From CAYLHX01 sp964383675 (GTDB taxonomy: Bacteria; Patescibacteriota; Gracilibacteria; UBA1369; LOWO2-01-FULL-3), in contig CAYLHX010000003.1 of the NCBI GenBank assembly GCA_964383675.1, forward strand, positions 7,468-71,467: a stretch of DNA of 64,000 nt, read 5' to 3'. How positions within the stretch are numbered: the stretch's first letter is position 1; the number at the start of each line of letters is the position of its first letter. The notes beneath the pieces were generated by a model. That model searched no databases. It worked only from the letters and a program-made list of their open reading frames with translations, and was not told the DNA's origin. Position numbers and translations under genes: made by a program. Positions 43,387-52,617 of this stretch are shown here, in pieces.

Positions 43387-44820
43387 TTATTCAACCAAAT
43401 CTAAAAATTGATCAAGTTTGCTTTGAACACTTGCCAAATCCGCCTCGTTAACAGTTCTCTCTTCTGTTACCGAATCCAAAGTACGATCCAGCCAATCCAG
43501 ATAATATTCATAATTTTCCATAGTCGGATTACCGAAAATCATATCGTCTTCCGGCGCATTCAGCCATAAATCCAAAGCGTACTCCAGATCTTCCAGCTCC
43601 TCTTGAGGAGTACCGGCTTCCTTAGCCTCCAGAATTATTTTTTTATCACCATTTGGATTCTCCAAGTTATCCTGGTCCAGTGGTGCACCATTATCACATA
43701 TTACCCCCTGCCCCTGATAAGATCCTAAAAAGCCCCAATATTCCTGATCCATCAAAACAAATTCCCAGATCGGCGCCCAGTTATTGTCTAATTCTGGATT
43801 TGCGGGAAAGTCTAAGGAGAAATCAAGTTCACTGATATAATAACACATTTCCTCATCCATCTCTCCCTCTCCTTCAAAGTCAAAAGTGGCAGTAATTTGT
43901 TCCACCTCAAACAAGATATAGTCAAGTTTACTGAGCAACTCTTCACTACAGTCTCCGCTCAAAATGCAAGTAATGCTGGAAGTGTAATAATAGGTGAAAG
44001 TATCACCAGAATACAAGAAAGTAAGGGGCATTCCTTGCAGTGACGGGTCACCGATGTCTTCGGTCAAGATCTGTAGAATTGTAAGAACTCGATCATGATC
44101 AAAATTAGACGATAATATGGTTGTTGCCACTAGGGCATTATTATTTGGGTCAAAATCCCAATTGATATCGTTCATAGCGGCATCAATTGTATCAAAGGTG
44201 ACGGTCAAGCTTGAGCGTGGGCCAAGATAATCGGCAAGCTCACCTTGCTGATCCTTTAGAACGCGGGTTATAAGATCGGCCATTTGATTTCTCCTCAAAT
44301 TACCATCGAAGCTCGTCACATCCATGGGAATGTAATTTTCCGCGGATGCCGCATTTATAATACCGCGATACCAAATCTCTTCATCTTCCTCATACTCTAT
44401 GCCAAAAACCTCTAAAACTATTTTCACAGCTTCAACAATATTAACCGGATTGGCCGGTCTGAAAGAACCATCGGCGTAACCATCCACATAGCCCTCAGAC
44501 TTAGCATAACAAACATATTTGGTAAACCAAGCTCCGGCAGGGACATCACTGAAACAGCTCTGGTTTTGGAAAGGTTCCAAAACCTCTTCTTCAATTCCAA
44601 CCGCCTCAAAAACAATCTTTAGCATCTCTGCGCGGTTTACTTCATTATCAGGGCGGTAAGTTCCATCTGCGTAACCGTTTACTATGCCCGTCTCTTGAAG
44701 AAATTCGATTGCCTTTCTGTAAAGTTCGGAATCGTCAACATCGTTAAAGTCGGCAAAGGCCGTGGCATTAAGAGCTAAAATGAGGCCTAAGAAAATTATT
44801 AATGACTTCAAGATTTTCAT
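43387..44820 (-). CDS. SLH-domain cell-surface protein
   Basis: A 477-residue exported protein with a signal peptide (KILKSLIIFLGLILALNATAFA) and SLH repeats at about 25-195, the clearest being VNGYADGTYRPDNEVNRAEMLKIVF and VDGYADGSFRPANPVNIVEAVKIV. The rest, from about 200, is an acidic unassigned domain with a helical end (ERTVNEADLASVQSKLDQFL). It is the third SLH protein of the window and shares the N-terminal SLH layout with that at 14237. Confidence 0.85.
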   Translation of the reverse strand: MKILKSLIIFLGLILALNATAFADFNDVDDSELYRKAIEFLQETGIVNGYADGTYRPDNEVNRAEMLKIVFEAVGIEEEVLEPFQNQSCFSDVPAGAWFTKYVCYAKSEGYVDGYADGSFRPANPVNIVEAVKIVLEVFGIEYEEDEEIWYRGIINAASAENYIPMDVTSFDGNLRRNQMADLITRVLKDQQGELADYLGPRSSLTVTFDTIDAAMNDINWDFDPNNNALVATTILSSNFDHDRVLTILQILTEDIGDPSLQGMPLTFLYSGDTFTYYYTSSITCILSGDCSEELLSKLDYILFEVEQITATFDFEGEGEMDEEMCYYISELDFSLDFPANPELDNNWAPIWEFVLMDQEYWGFLGSYQGQGVICDNGAPLDQDNLENPNGDKKIILEAKEAGTPQEELEDLEYALDLWLNAPEDDMIFGNPTMENYEYYLDWLDRTLDSVTEERTVNEADLASVQSKLDQFLDLVE

Positions 44821-44940
44821 AAATGTTGATGGTTAAATTAGTGAAAACTACACAACTTTAGCATACTGTTTAAGATTTTAGAAATATGGCTTGCATAAGG
44901 TGTAAAATGCCGCTCACATTAGCAATGCATCACAGTTCGA

Positions 44941-45016
44941 AATAAAAGCAACGAAATATATCAATTAATCTATTGGATTTATGCCATAAATGTCTTAAAT
45001 GATAATTGCTTTTATT
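44941..45016. repeat. Inverted repeat upstream of the ATP-grasp operon
   Basis: AATAAAAGCAA (44941-44951) and TTGCTTTTATT (45006-45016) are perfect inverted 11-mers, 54 bases apart, ending 15 bases before the first gene of the biosynthetic operon. They could form a leader hairpin or bind a dimeric regulator. Confidence 0.45.
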
Positions 45017-45031
45017 CTTTAAATTTTCGCA

Positions 45032-45820
45032 ATGAAAGTACTGATGTGCAACCCTCAACATTTCGACGTAAATTATGAAATCAACGTCTGGATGGACAAA
45101 CAAAAAACCGTAGATAGGGAGAAGACCATAAATCAGTATCAAAATCTCAAAGACACTTATAAAAAACTTGGAGTTGAGGTAAAAGAAATAGAACAGGCCG
45201 AGGGCTTACCGGACATGGTATACGCCGCCAATTACGGATTTTTGCACAACAATATTTTTGTCCGCTCCAACTTTTTCCACCAAGAGCGCAGAAAGGAGGC
45301 TGAGCTTGCCGCCGAGTTTATGGCAAAATTAGGTTACGAAGTTGTTCCTCTGGCTGAAGAGCTTTACTTTGAAGGCCAGGGAGATCTCTTCCGCTGTAAC
45401 GATCAATTTTTCTGCGGCTATGGTTTTCGCACCAAACTGGAAACCATCAAGGAGCTGGAAAAAATCTTCAGTGAACCGGTACACGCTTTAAAACTTGTAG
45501 ACCCTCGCTGGTATCACCTGGATACCTGCTTTTTGCCGCTCGGTAATAAAAGGGTTATGATTGCCCCCGAGGCCTTTGATCAGGAGTCTCTTCAAATAAT
45601 CAAAAACAATTTTGATCTCGTGATAGAAACAAACGATCCAACCGATATTGCCGGCTTTGCCTGTAACTCCATGGTTATTGGCGACAAAGTCATCACTTAC
45701 CGTATGTCGGAAAACACCAAGAAAACACTTTCTGAACTCGGCTTTGAAGTGATTGAGGTTGATATGTCCGAATTCATGAAAGGCGGAGGCAGCGTTAGAT
45801 GCTTAACCATGGACTTGTGA
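45032..45820 (+). CDS. Arginine dihydrolase/DDAH-like guanidino hydrolase
   Basis: A 262-residue enzyme of the amidinotransferase/arginine deiminase fold. Seen: LMCNPQHFDVNYEINVWMD at the start, LPDMVYAANYGFL, FEGQGDLF, the catalytic His in WYHLDTCFLPLG and the terminal nucleophile in GGGSVRCLTMDL. The opening block and AAN in place of the deiminase RD pattern resemble the N-terminal domain of cyanobacterial ArgZ/AgrE, which turns arginine into ornithine, CO2 and ammonia; in that enzyme an Asn at this place matters. That link is from memory of the family and is an inference. It leads a five-gene operon with ATP-grasp ligases and a decarboxylase. Confidence 0.82.
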   Translation: MKVLMCNPQHFDVNYEINVWMDKQKTVDREKTINQYQNLKDTYKKLGVEVKEIEQAEGLPDMVYAANYGFLHNNIFVRSNFFHQERRKEAELAAEFMAKLGYEVVPLAEELYFEGQGDLFRCNDQFFCGYGFRTKLETIKELEKIFSEPVHALKLVDPRWYHLDTCFLPLGNKRVMIAPEAFDQESLQIIKNNFDLVIETNDPTDIAGFACNSMVIGDKVITYRMSENTKKTLSELGFEVIEVDMSEFMKGGGSVRCLTMDL

Positions 45821-45823
45821 TAA

Positions 45824-48199
45824 ATGAAAAAAGACCTAAATCTTACAGGTAAAACACTCCTGTTTGTAAACTCCGGCGGTAAAAAGAAGAAGTTTACACT
45901 CGAAAAAGCCAAAAAACTTGGTGCCAATATCGTTCTACTCAATAAAACGCTCGATGTCTCCAAAAATTTGGTGAATCATTTCATTGAGGCGGACAATTAC
46001 AATCATGGAGAGGTAATCGAAAAGCTGCACTTCTTTCTTAAACAACATCCGGAACTGCAATTTGATGGCGCCATTACCTTCTGGGAAGATGACGTGCCAC
46101 TTTTGGCGCGAATTTGCGATGAGTTTAATCTTCCCGGCAATAATTACGATACAGCGATAAAAACCAGAAATAAGTATGAGATGCGCAAGCGTCTTAAAGA
46201 AACCGGCTTGGGCAATCCCAAGTTCGCCCTGGTTAAAACCCCCAAAGATCTTCAAGTGGCAGTTAACGAAGTGGGCTTTCCTGCTGTAATGAAGCCCGTT
46301 TGGGGGTCAGACAGTGAGTTTGTGGTACTGGTAAAGAATGAAGAAGAGGCCGCCAATACGCTTAACTATCTGCTCAAAAACTGTACCGAACAATTTAATG
46401 CAATTTTCAAGTATAACGACGGAGCTTTTTTGTTTGAAGAATATATGGATGGCATGGAGGTTAGCGTGGAGGGATTTTCTCAGTTTGGTATCCCCAATGT
46501 TATTGGTATTCACGAGAAGCAACCCATCAAACCACCATACTTTATCGAATATGGTGATATCGCCCCCGCTCGTATCGAGTCCAAGATGGAACAGGAGGTA
46601 ATTAAGTTGGCGGAGTCGGCCCTGATTGCACTGGGAGTGCAAAACAGCCTTTCCCATATTGAGATTAAAATCACCTCCGAGGGGCCCAAAATCGTGGAAG
46701 TGGCCTCACGCATGGGCGGTGACGACATCTACTTCAATGTGAAGCATGTCTGGGGCGTGGACATGGTCGAGGCTGGCGTGCAGGTTGCCACCAATATGCC
46801 GGTTAACTTTAAGCGCAAAGAACCCAAGGACAAAGTTATCTGCCGCTATTTCATTCCCGAGTTTTCCGGAATTGTTACCAAGATTCAAAATCTGAAAGAG
46901 GTGCAGAAAATGAAGAATGTTTTGCAGGTGACAGTAAACAAGAGCATCGGCGATCCGGTTTTAGTACCGCCGGCCGGTTTTGATAATACCGGTTGGGCCA
47001 TTGTGAAGGGGAAAACTTATCAGGAAGCCGAGACATTAATGAACAAGTTGTTGGAAAAAATCACTATTAACATCACCAAGTTTCACAAAGACTCTTCGCT
47101 CGGTAAGACCACTCGCAAACCCGATCTTGCCTCAGCTTCCAGAGTAAGAAGTCAGATCTTGCGCGCCTCAAAAATCGAGAAGATTCGCTCCATTAACCTA
47201 CAGGCCTTGCAAGAATTTCATATTGGTATCGTAACCAATGAACCGTTAAGTGGTGCCGAGTCCGCCGCGATTCTAACGAATCGCGGCTACAAAGTAAGCC
47301 TTTTCGACATTAGCCAGTCGCCGCTTCCGATTAGAAAGATTCAAGAGGCCAACCTGGACTTTGTGCTTAATCTCGCGCAAGCGGTTTACGATTCACCACT
47401 GCTTAAACCCTATATCGCCGGTCTCTTCGATATCCTTCAGCTGCCTTACACCGGTTCCGGTTCCTCAACCTTGGCCTTGGCCGCCGACAAAATTAAAACC
47501 AAAAAACTACTGGATTATCATGGGATTCCCACACCCGCTTGGGATTACGTCGAGGAAATGGAGGATGAGATTGATCCAAACCTAAAATTCCCCCTTATTG
47601 TAAAACCGGCCAACTCCGATAACGCGTTCGGCATCAACAACGAATCGGTTGTCACCAATGAGCGCGACCTAAAAAAGCAACTTGAAATAATCGTTGAAGA
47701 ACTCAAAAGACCGGCCTTGATTGAAGAGTATATCGAGGGAGATGAGTTTGATGTCTGTATTTTGGGTAATGACGAAGATGCCGAAATTCTGCCGCTGATT
47801 CGCTCTATTTTTGACCGCATGCCCAAACCTAATTGGCATATCTATCATTCCGCATTAAAAAATCAGGAAAACGAGGAGATCCTGAAAAGCATTCGTCTGG
47901 AAAAACCCGCCAAAATCCCCAAGAAACTGGATTCACTGATTAGCGAAATGTCTCTGGATGTCTTCAATATCTTTGATTGTCGCGATTACCTGAAGATGGA
48001 GATGCGCGTGGACAAAAACGGTAATCCATTCGTATTGGAACTTAACCCCAATCCGCCGATTCACCGGGACGATTTCCTGCCAATGGCGGCAAAGCTGGCC
48101 GGTTACAGCTATGAGGATCTTTTGGAAGAGATAATTATCCTGGCAATTCAGCGTTACAAAGATCATCCGCCCTTTTATCACTTAAGCTCAATTAAGTAA
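45824..48199 (+). CDS. Double ATP-grasp ligase
   Basis: A 791-residue fusion of two ATP-grasp units. The first (about 1-420) is of the carboxylate-amine ligase (carbamoyl-phosphate-synthase-like) type: KYEMRKRLKETGL, FPAVMKPVWGSDSEF, LFEEYMDGMEVSVEG, and KIVEVASRMGGDD. The second (about 465-791) is D-Ala-D-Ala-ligase-like: LPYTGSGSSTLALAADKIKTK, FPLIVKPANSDNAFG, LIEEYIEGDEFDVCILG and LELNPNPPIH with metal ligands. Such enzymes join a carboxylate to an amine by an acyl phosphate, spending one ATP each. Two units in one chain suggest two successive ligations. It starts 3 bases after the preceding stop. Confidence 0.9.
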   Translation: MKKDLNLTGKTLLFVNSGGKKKKFTLEKAKKLGANIVLLNKTLDVSKNLVNHFIEADNYNHGEVIEKLHFFLKQHPELQFDGAITFWEDDVPLLARICDEFNLPGNNYDTAIKTRNKYEMRKRLKETGLGNPKFALVKTPKDLQVAVNEVGFPAVMKPVWGSDSEFVVLVKNEEEAANTLNYLLKNCTEQFNAIFKYNDGAFLFEEYMDGMEVSVEGFSQFGIPNVIGIHEKQPIKPPYFIEYGDIAPARIESKMEQEVIKLAESALIALGVQNSLSHIEIKITSEGPKIVEVASRMGGDDIYFNVKHVWGVDMVEAGVQVATNMPVNFKRKEPKDKVICRYFIPEFSGIVTKIQNLKEVQKMKNVLQVTVNKSIGDPVLVPPAGFDNTGWAIVKGKTYQEAETLMNKLLEKITINITKFHKDSSLGKTTRKPDLASASRVRSQILRASKIEKIRSINLQALQEFHIGIVTNEPLSGAESAAILTNRGYKVSLFDISQSPLPIRKIQEANLDFVLNLAQAVYDSPLLKPYIAGLFDILQLPYTGSGSSTLALAADKIKTKKLLDYHGIPTPAWDYVEEMEDEIDPNLKFPLIVKPANSDNAFGINNESVVTNERDLKKQLEIIVEELKRPALIEEYIEGDEFDVCILGNDEDAEILPLIRSIFDRMPKPNWHIYHSALKNQENEEILKSIRLEKPAKIPKKLDSLISEMSLDVFNIFDCRDYLKMEMRVDKNGNPFVLELNPNPPIHRDDFLPMAAKLAGYSYEDLLEEIIILAIQRYKDHPPFYHLSSIK

Positions 48200-49488
48200 T
48201 GAGCAAAGAGATTTTAATCGTCACCGGCTCAGACTATTCAGCTCAGGTATATGAAGCTTTTCATCAAGTAAAACAGCTCGGACATAAACTGTACCTTTTA
48301 AGTGATGGCTCTTTTGAGGCGCGACCGAACATTTTTAAAGAACATTTTAAGTACGATCTCAGAAAAACCAAAGAAGTCTTGCAGTATATGACAAAGCAGC
48401 CCTTTAAGTTTGACGCTGTAACTATCAAAACTTCGGAGTGGCTTACTCCTTTGGTAGCTCTGCTTGCCAAACAATATGACTGCCTCGGCAATCAACCTCA
48501 AGTGGCTTTCAACTGTCGAAGCAAGTATCACATGCGCAAAAAATTGGCCGAACACGGTGTACCAATTCCCGCCTTTGAGCTTTGCCAAAACTATGAACAA
48601 CTTCTGGCGGCCATTAAGAAGATCGGTCTGCCTTGTGTTGCCAAACCGGTAGGAGGCAATGCCAGCTACGGCACCTTTTTAATACGGCACGAGGAAGATT
48701 TAGCCCAGCTGGAGGAAAATTATAAAAAGTCCATTCAGTACCTTCAAAATAAGGCGCTGCAAGATGATGTATTTGCCTTTTCAGAAGAAGAACTCGAACT
48801 TTTTGAAATTGAAGAGAAGGTGAACATGGTTACCGATTATCTGGTGGAGGAATTTATGGCCGGACCGGAAATAAGTGTGGATGCCCTGGTACAAAACGGA
48901 CAGGTCTCTATTTTGGGAGTTGCCGATCAGGTACGCATGGAGCCGCCCTATTTCGTTCAATTGGCAGAATACATGCCTTATCTATGTTCTCCGGAAGAAG
49001 AAGCAAAAATAGAGGAGTTAATTAAAAAAACAATCTCAGCCTTGGACATTCAAAACTCCGCAACTCATACTGAAATAATTTTCACTCCAGAGGGGCCGAA
49101 AATAGTAGAAATCGCCTGCCGCATCGGCGGCGATAATATTCACGACGCAGTCTATCAAACCAGCGGCTACAATCTGATGTTTGAAAATATAATGATTGCC
49201 TTGGGCGAAAATCGTCAACATCGCTCACTGAAACAATCTCACACCGCCATGAAATATCTCCTGCCGGAGAAAGAGGGCAAAATTCAACAAATCCAAGTAC
49301 CCCCAGAGCTTTATCTGGACCACAATATCACCGAAATAGAAATTACCGCTCAAAAAGGTGATCTGGTTGCCCCTCCACCCAAAAGTTTTGATTTCCTGGG
49401 CTATATCTCGGTTAAAGGTAATACCAGAGAAGAGGCCGAAGCCAAACTATCAGATACACTTTCCAAAATAGACATTCAAATTGAATAA
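48199..49488 (+). CDS. ATP-grasp ligase
   Basis: A 429-residue ATP-grasp enzyme resembling the first half of the preceding protein: YHMRKKLAEHGVPIPAF, LPCVAKPVGGNASYGTF, VEEFMAGPEISVDALV, and KIVEIACRIGGDNIH. The C-terminal part (LLPEKEGKIQQIQVPPEL) corresponds to the lid domain of purine-type ATP-grasp ligases. The ATG overlaps the previous stop by one base (TAATG), so the two are translationally coupled. The similarity suggests duplication within the operon with changed substrate. Confidence 0.88.
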   Translation: MSKEILIVTGSDYSAQVYEAFHQVKQLGHKLYLLSDGSFEARPNIFKEHFKYDLRKTKEVLQYMTKQPFKFDAVTIKTSEWLTPLVALLAKQYDCLGNQPQVAFNCRSKYHMRKKLAEHGVPIPAFELCQNYEQLLAAIKKIGLPCVAKPVGGNASYGTFLIRHEEDLAQLEENYKKSIQYLQNKALQDDVFAFSEEELELFEIEEKVNMVTDYLVEEFMAGPEISVDALVQNGQVSILGVADQVRMEPPYFVQLAEYMPYLCSPEEEAKIEELIKKTISALDIQNSATHTEIIFTPEGPKIVEIACRIGGDNIHDAVYQTSGYNLMFENIMIALGENRQHRSLKQSHTAMKYLLPEKEGKIQQIQVPPELYLDHNITEIEITAQKGDLVAPPPKSFDFLGYISVKGNTREEAEAKLSDTLSKIDIQIE

Positions 49489-49489
49489 A

Positions 49490-50734
49490 ATGAAGATAGT
49501 GGGAATAGAAAGCCTGGAATTACTCTTTTCAAAGCTTAAGAACAGCTGTTATTTTGCCACCTCTGAAAGTAGTCCGGCCTACGACTTTTTCAAAACCAAT
49601 ATCTCTCCAAACCACCTACTTACGCTCAAACAATCCGAAAATTTCGCCCTTCACCTAAATGATGACAAAGCCATTGAAAAATCAGATTTGAATCAGAGGG
49701 TAATGGGTGAAGGCATAGACTCCTTTTGGATTTCACACAGGACTTCCAGAAAACTTGTCGATTGGGAACAAAACTCGCGGATCAAACTCTTAGCGAATCA
49801 GCTCAAACACCAGACCAGATTTGAAAATAAAATAGTGTTTGACGATCTACTAAGGCAAAATAAGCTACCCGTTCCTCAGGGGAAAGTCCTCAGTGGTACA
49901 AGCGATCTTCAAAACTTGGAAAGTTTTCCGGCAGTGCTCCAGATTCCCGAAAGCGATGGTTCCACCGGCACCTTTTTTGTCTCCGACCGACGGGAAATCG
50001 AACAACTTCTGAAACTTAAGAAACTTTCTTTTCCCTGCCTTTTTCGCCAATACATCGACGGAATCCCTCTTGGCATAACCGCCCTTATAGGCAAAGAAAA
50101 CCTGATTTTTTCCTCTCTAAGACTGCAATTATTTTTCCTCAACAACAAGGGCGGTAACGACTATTATGGTATCCAATGGCTGCCTTCTACACTATTTAGC
50201 AAAGCTTTCTACGAAAAGCTAAGTTCAAGCTTAAAGAAAATCTGCACAATTTTCAGAGACCAAGGTTTTTCCGGAGTCGCCAACTTTGACCTAATTGCCA
50301 AGGACAACGAATTCTATTTTATCGAATGTAACCCGCGACTCTCTCTCTCTTCCGCGCAATTAACCAATCAAAAAGAACTTTTTCACGGTCTAGATTTTAC
50401 TGAGGAATTTGCCCAGGTTATTAATGAAGGGGATTCTAGCTCAAATAAACCAACAATTCCACAAACCGATTATCAGGGCGCTACAATTGATTTGGACTTT
50501 GTTAAAAACAAATGCGGAAAAGAGAGAATTTTCAAAACCGGTACCTATAGTTTTACAAACCACGATTTCATTTATGAATCCAATAAGTTGGATGACTTTG
50601 CTACCGATAAAATTTTTGCCTACACCAACTGCCTTATTACTAACTTCCCGGTTGCAACCATTCAAAATGACCGCTTTGCATTATCAAAGTACGGACAAGA
50701 TATAATTGCATCCATCCAAGCTAACACCAACTAA
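49490..50734 (+). CDS. Divergent ATP-grasp ligase
   Basis: About 414 residues from the ATG at 49490 (MKIVGIES); a TTG nine bases earlier is also in frame. The ATP-grasp core is divergent but complete in outline: IVFDDLLRQNKLPVPQGK, SFPAVLQIPESDGSTGTFF (where the usual KP is replaced by QI), FRQYIDGIPLGITALIG, GVANFDLIAKDNEFYFIECNPRLS with the metal-binding Glu and Asn. The loss of the usual nucleotide-binding Lys may mean altered chemistry. It lies one base after the previous stop. Confidence 0.8.
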   Translation: MKIVGIESLELLFSKLKNSCYFATSESSPAYDFFKTNISPNHLLTLKQSENFALHLNDDKAIEKSDLNQRVMGEGIDSFWISHRTSRKLVDWEQNSRIKLLANQLKHQTRFENKIVFDDLLRQNKLPVPQGKVLSGTSDLQNLESFPAVLQIPESDGSTGTFFVSDRREIEQLLKLKKLSFPCLFRQYIDGIPLGITALIGKENLIFSSLRLQLFFLNNKGGNDYYGIQWLPSTLFSKAFYEKLSSSLKKICTIFRDQGFSGVANFDLIAKDNEFYFIECNPRLSLSSAQLTNQKELFHGLDFTEEFAQVINEGDSSSNKPTIPQTDYQGATIDLDFVKNKCGKERIFKTGTYSFTNHDFIYESNKLDDFATDKIFAYTNCLITNFPVATIQNDRFALSKYGQDIIASIQANTN

Positions 50735-50736
50735 AT

Positions 50737-52014
50737 ATGCTCGAAAGCAAGTTCTCCAAAATTTCCCAAATTAAGTTTCATTTATTGCAAGTCGCAGAAC
50801 AAGAATCAACACCTGCCTACATTTATGATCCAGCGGAGCTAAAAAATAATTTGCAGCTTTTCAAAAATGCCTTTAACGAGCAGGGAGTTGAGGCCAAAAT
50901 CTTTTACGCCATCAAAAGCAATTATTATGCTCAACTTTTAAAGGATGTGGTGGAATTTGGGGAAGGATTGGATGCCTCCAGTCAACGCGAGCTTAAGCTG
51001 GCACTTGAAGCGGGAGCCAAAAAAATTATTTATACCGGTCCGGCAAAAGAAGAAAAAGATTTTGAATTAATTTTAGAACACACCGAAAAAGTAAGTGTTA
51101 ATTTGGAAAGTTTTCGCGAATTGAAACTGCTTGGAGAAATGGCTGAAAAATCCGGTAAGGTTGTCCGTTGTGCCTTAAGGGTAACCACCTCAAGCCAGAA
51201 AGGCTGGACCAAATTTGGCCTTCCGCTCGAACGATTTAAAGATTTCTACCTTGAGACCTTAAACTATCCGGCTTTAAACTTTTGCGGATTACACTTTCAC
51301 ATCAGTATGAACAAAACTCCAGATAAGTATGTCTCTACGCTGAACGAAATTGCTGCTTATTTCAAACAAAATTTCACGCCACAAGAACTCCAGAAATTTG
51401 AATACATTGATATGGGTGGAGGAATCTATCCACAGCCCTTTGAAGGTATTTACTCCTGGAATCCGGATCAGGTTATGCAGTTTTTTAGCAATGAAACTCA
51501 TTTTGAGGACATCATCGCCGATAAGTGGCAACCACGATATCTACCTCTGGAAGTTGAACCCATCGAAAAATTTGCCGAAGCAATCTGCGGGACTTGGCTC
51601 AAAACAATCAAACCTATTTTGCCGAATGCAGAACTATACTGCGAGCCGGGACGTTTCATCTGCCACAGCGCCATGCATATCCTATTAAAGTTGGTGGAAA
51701 TCAAAAACGAAAACATGGGCATCACCGATGGTGGCAACAACATTGTCGGCTGGGAAAAACATCAATTTTTCAACTACACGCCACTCTTCAATCTTTCTCA
51801 ATTCGATTTGGAGAACGAACGCCCATTTGTATCATATGGCTCACTCTGCACGCCGGACGACATCTGGGGCTACTATCTCTACACCAAAGGCCAACCCAAG
51901 CCCGGAGACATAATCTTAATGCCTTTCCAGGGGGCTTACACCTATACCTTGGCCCAGGAGTTCATCAAAGACATCCCAAAAGTAGTGAATCTTTCAGCGG
52001 ATCAGGTTAGTTAA
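50737..52014 (+). CDS. PLP-dependent decarboxylase, alanine racemase fold (type III)
   Basis: A 425-residue member of the group that holds diaminopimelate, ornithine, arginine and carboxynorspermidine decarboxylases. Seen: the PLP lysine in FYAIKSNYYAQLL, FGEGLDASSQREL, GLHFHISMNKTP, EYIDMGGGIYPQ, phosphate-binding EPGRFICHSAMH and the catalytic Cys in YGSLCTPDDIWGYY. Substrate is not readable, but ornithine from the first enzyme of the operon would be a natural candidate. It is the last gene of the operon, 2 bases after the ATP-grasp gene, and its end overlaps the convergent lipoprotein gene by 8 bases. Confidence 0.9.
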   Translation: MLESKFSKISQIKFHLLQVAEQESTPAYIYDPAELKNNLQLFKNAFNEQGVEAKIFYAIKSNYYAQLLKDVVEFGEGLDASSQRELKLALEAGAKKIIYTGPAKEEKDFELILEHTEKVSVNLESFRELKLLGEMAEKSGKVVRCALRVTTSSQKGWTKFGLPLERFKDFYLETLNYPALNFCGLHFHISMNKTPDKYVSTLNEIAAYFKQNFTPQELQKFEYIDMGGGIYPQPFEGIYSWNPDQVMQFFSNETHFEDIIADKWQPRYLPLEVEPIEKFAEAICGTWLKTIKPILPNAELYCEPGRFICHSAMHILLKLVEIKNENMGITDGGNNIVGWEKHQFFNYTPLFNLSQFDLENERPFVSYGSLCTPDDIWGYYLYTKGQPKPGDIILMPFQGAYTYTLAQEFIKDIPKVVNLSADQVS

Positions 52015-52492
52015 ATCTCACCGGTAGCTCCAAACTCAAATCATTTTCCGGTAGTCCAGAAGCATTAGCCTTTCTAAAGACTAAAGTTCCAGTATCGGTT
52101 GTTGGATTTGCGGAGCTGATTTCGCCTTCAAAATCAACAAAGTCTTCCTGCATCCAGTCTTCCTGAGCTTCTACGATAGTGGTGGCCAGGCTATCACCAT
52201 TGCTGTCCAGCAGCTCAACCATAAAACTTGCCTCAAAGAACCATGGCCCTCTTGCCTCTCCTTCAATTACCAAAGGAAATTGCACCATCTCATCCGCCTC
52301 CGGACTATCAATAATTAAACCCTGAGCCTCAAATTGCGCCTCTAAATCATCTTCATCGATTTGGTCTTTATCTTTTTGATCGTCAACTTGGCCGTTATCC
52401 TGGTCGTCGGTGTCCGGTGTCGCCTCAAAAGGCTCGCAGGCGGCGAATACCAAGGAGGTAATTAGCAGCAAAGCAATTAATAAATTTTTCAT
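52007..52492 (-). CDS. Gmad2-domain lipoprotein
   Basis: A 161-residue lipoprotein: signal and lipobox in MKNLLIALLLITSLVFAAC, an Asp/Gln-rich linker to about residue 52, then a Gmad2 immunoglobulin-like domain with GEARGPWFFEASF, DWMQEDFVDFEGE and LVFRKANASGLPEN. Gmad2 domains occur in spore germination and CPR envelope proteins and are thought to bind other envelope parts. It is monocistronic. Confidence 0.85.
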   Translation of the reverse strand: MKNLLIALLLITSLVFAACEPFEATPDTDDQDNGQVDDQKDKDQIDEDDLEAQFEAQGLIIDSPEADEMVQFPLVIEGEARGPWFFEASFMVELLDSNGDSLATTIVEAQEDWMQEDFVDFEGEISSANPTTDTGTLVFRKANASGLPENDLSLELPVRFN

Positions 52493-52617
52493 AGTAAATG
52501 GTTAATAGATAAACCCTTATACTAATTAATACGTATGAAACAGGATTTAGTTTCACTATTTTAGTGGATTGCTAAAAAAATCGGCCGGTGTTATCTTCAA
52601 GTTAATAGGCAAAAAGC

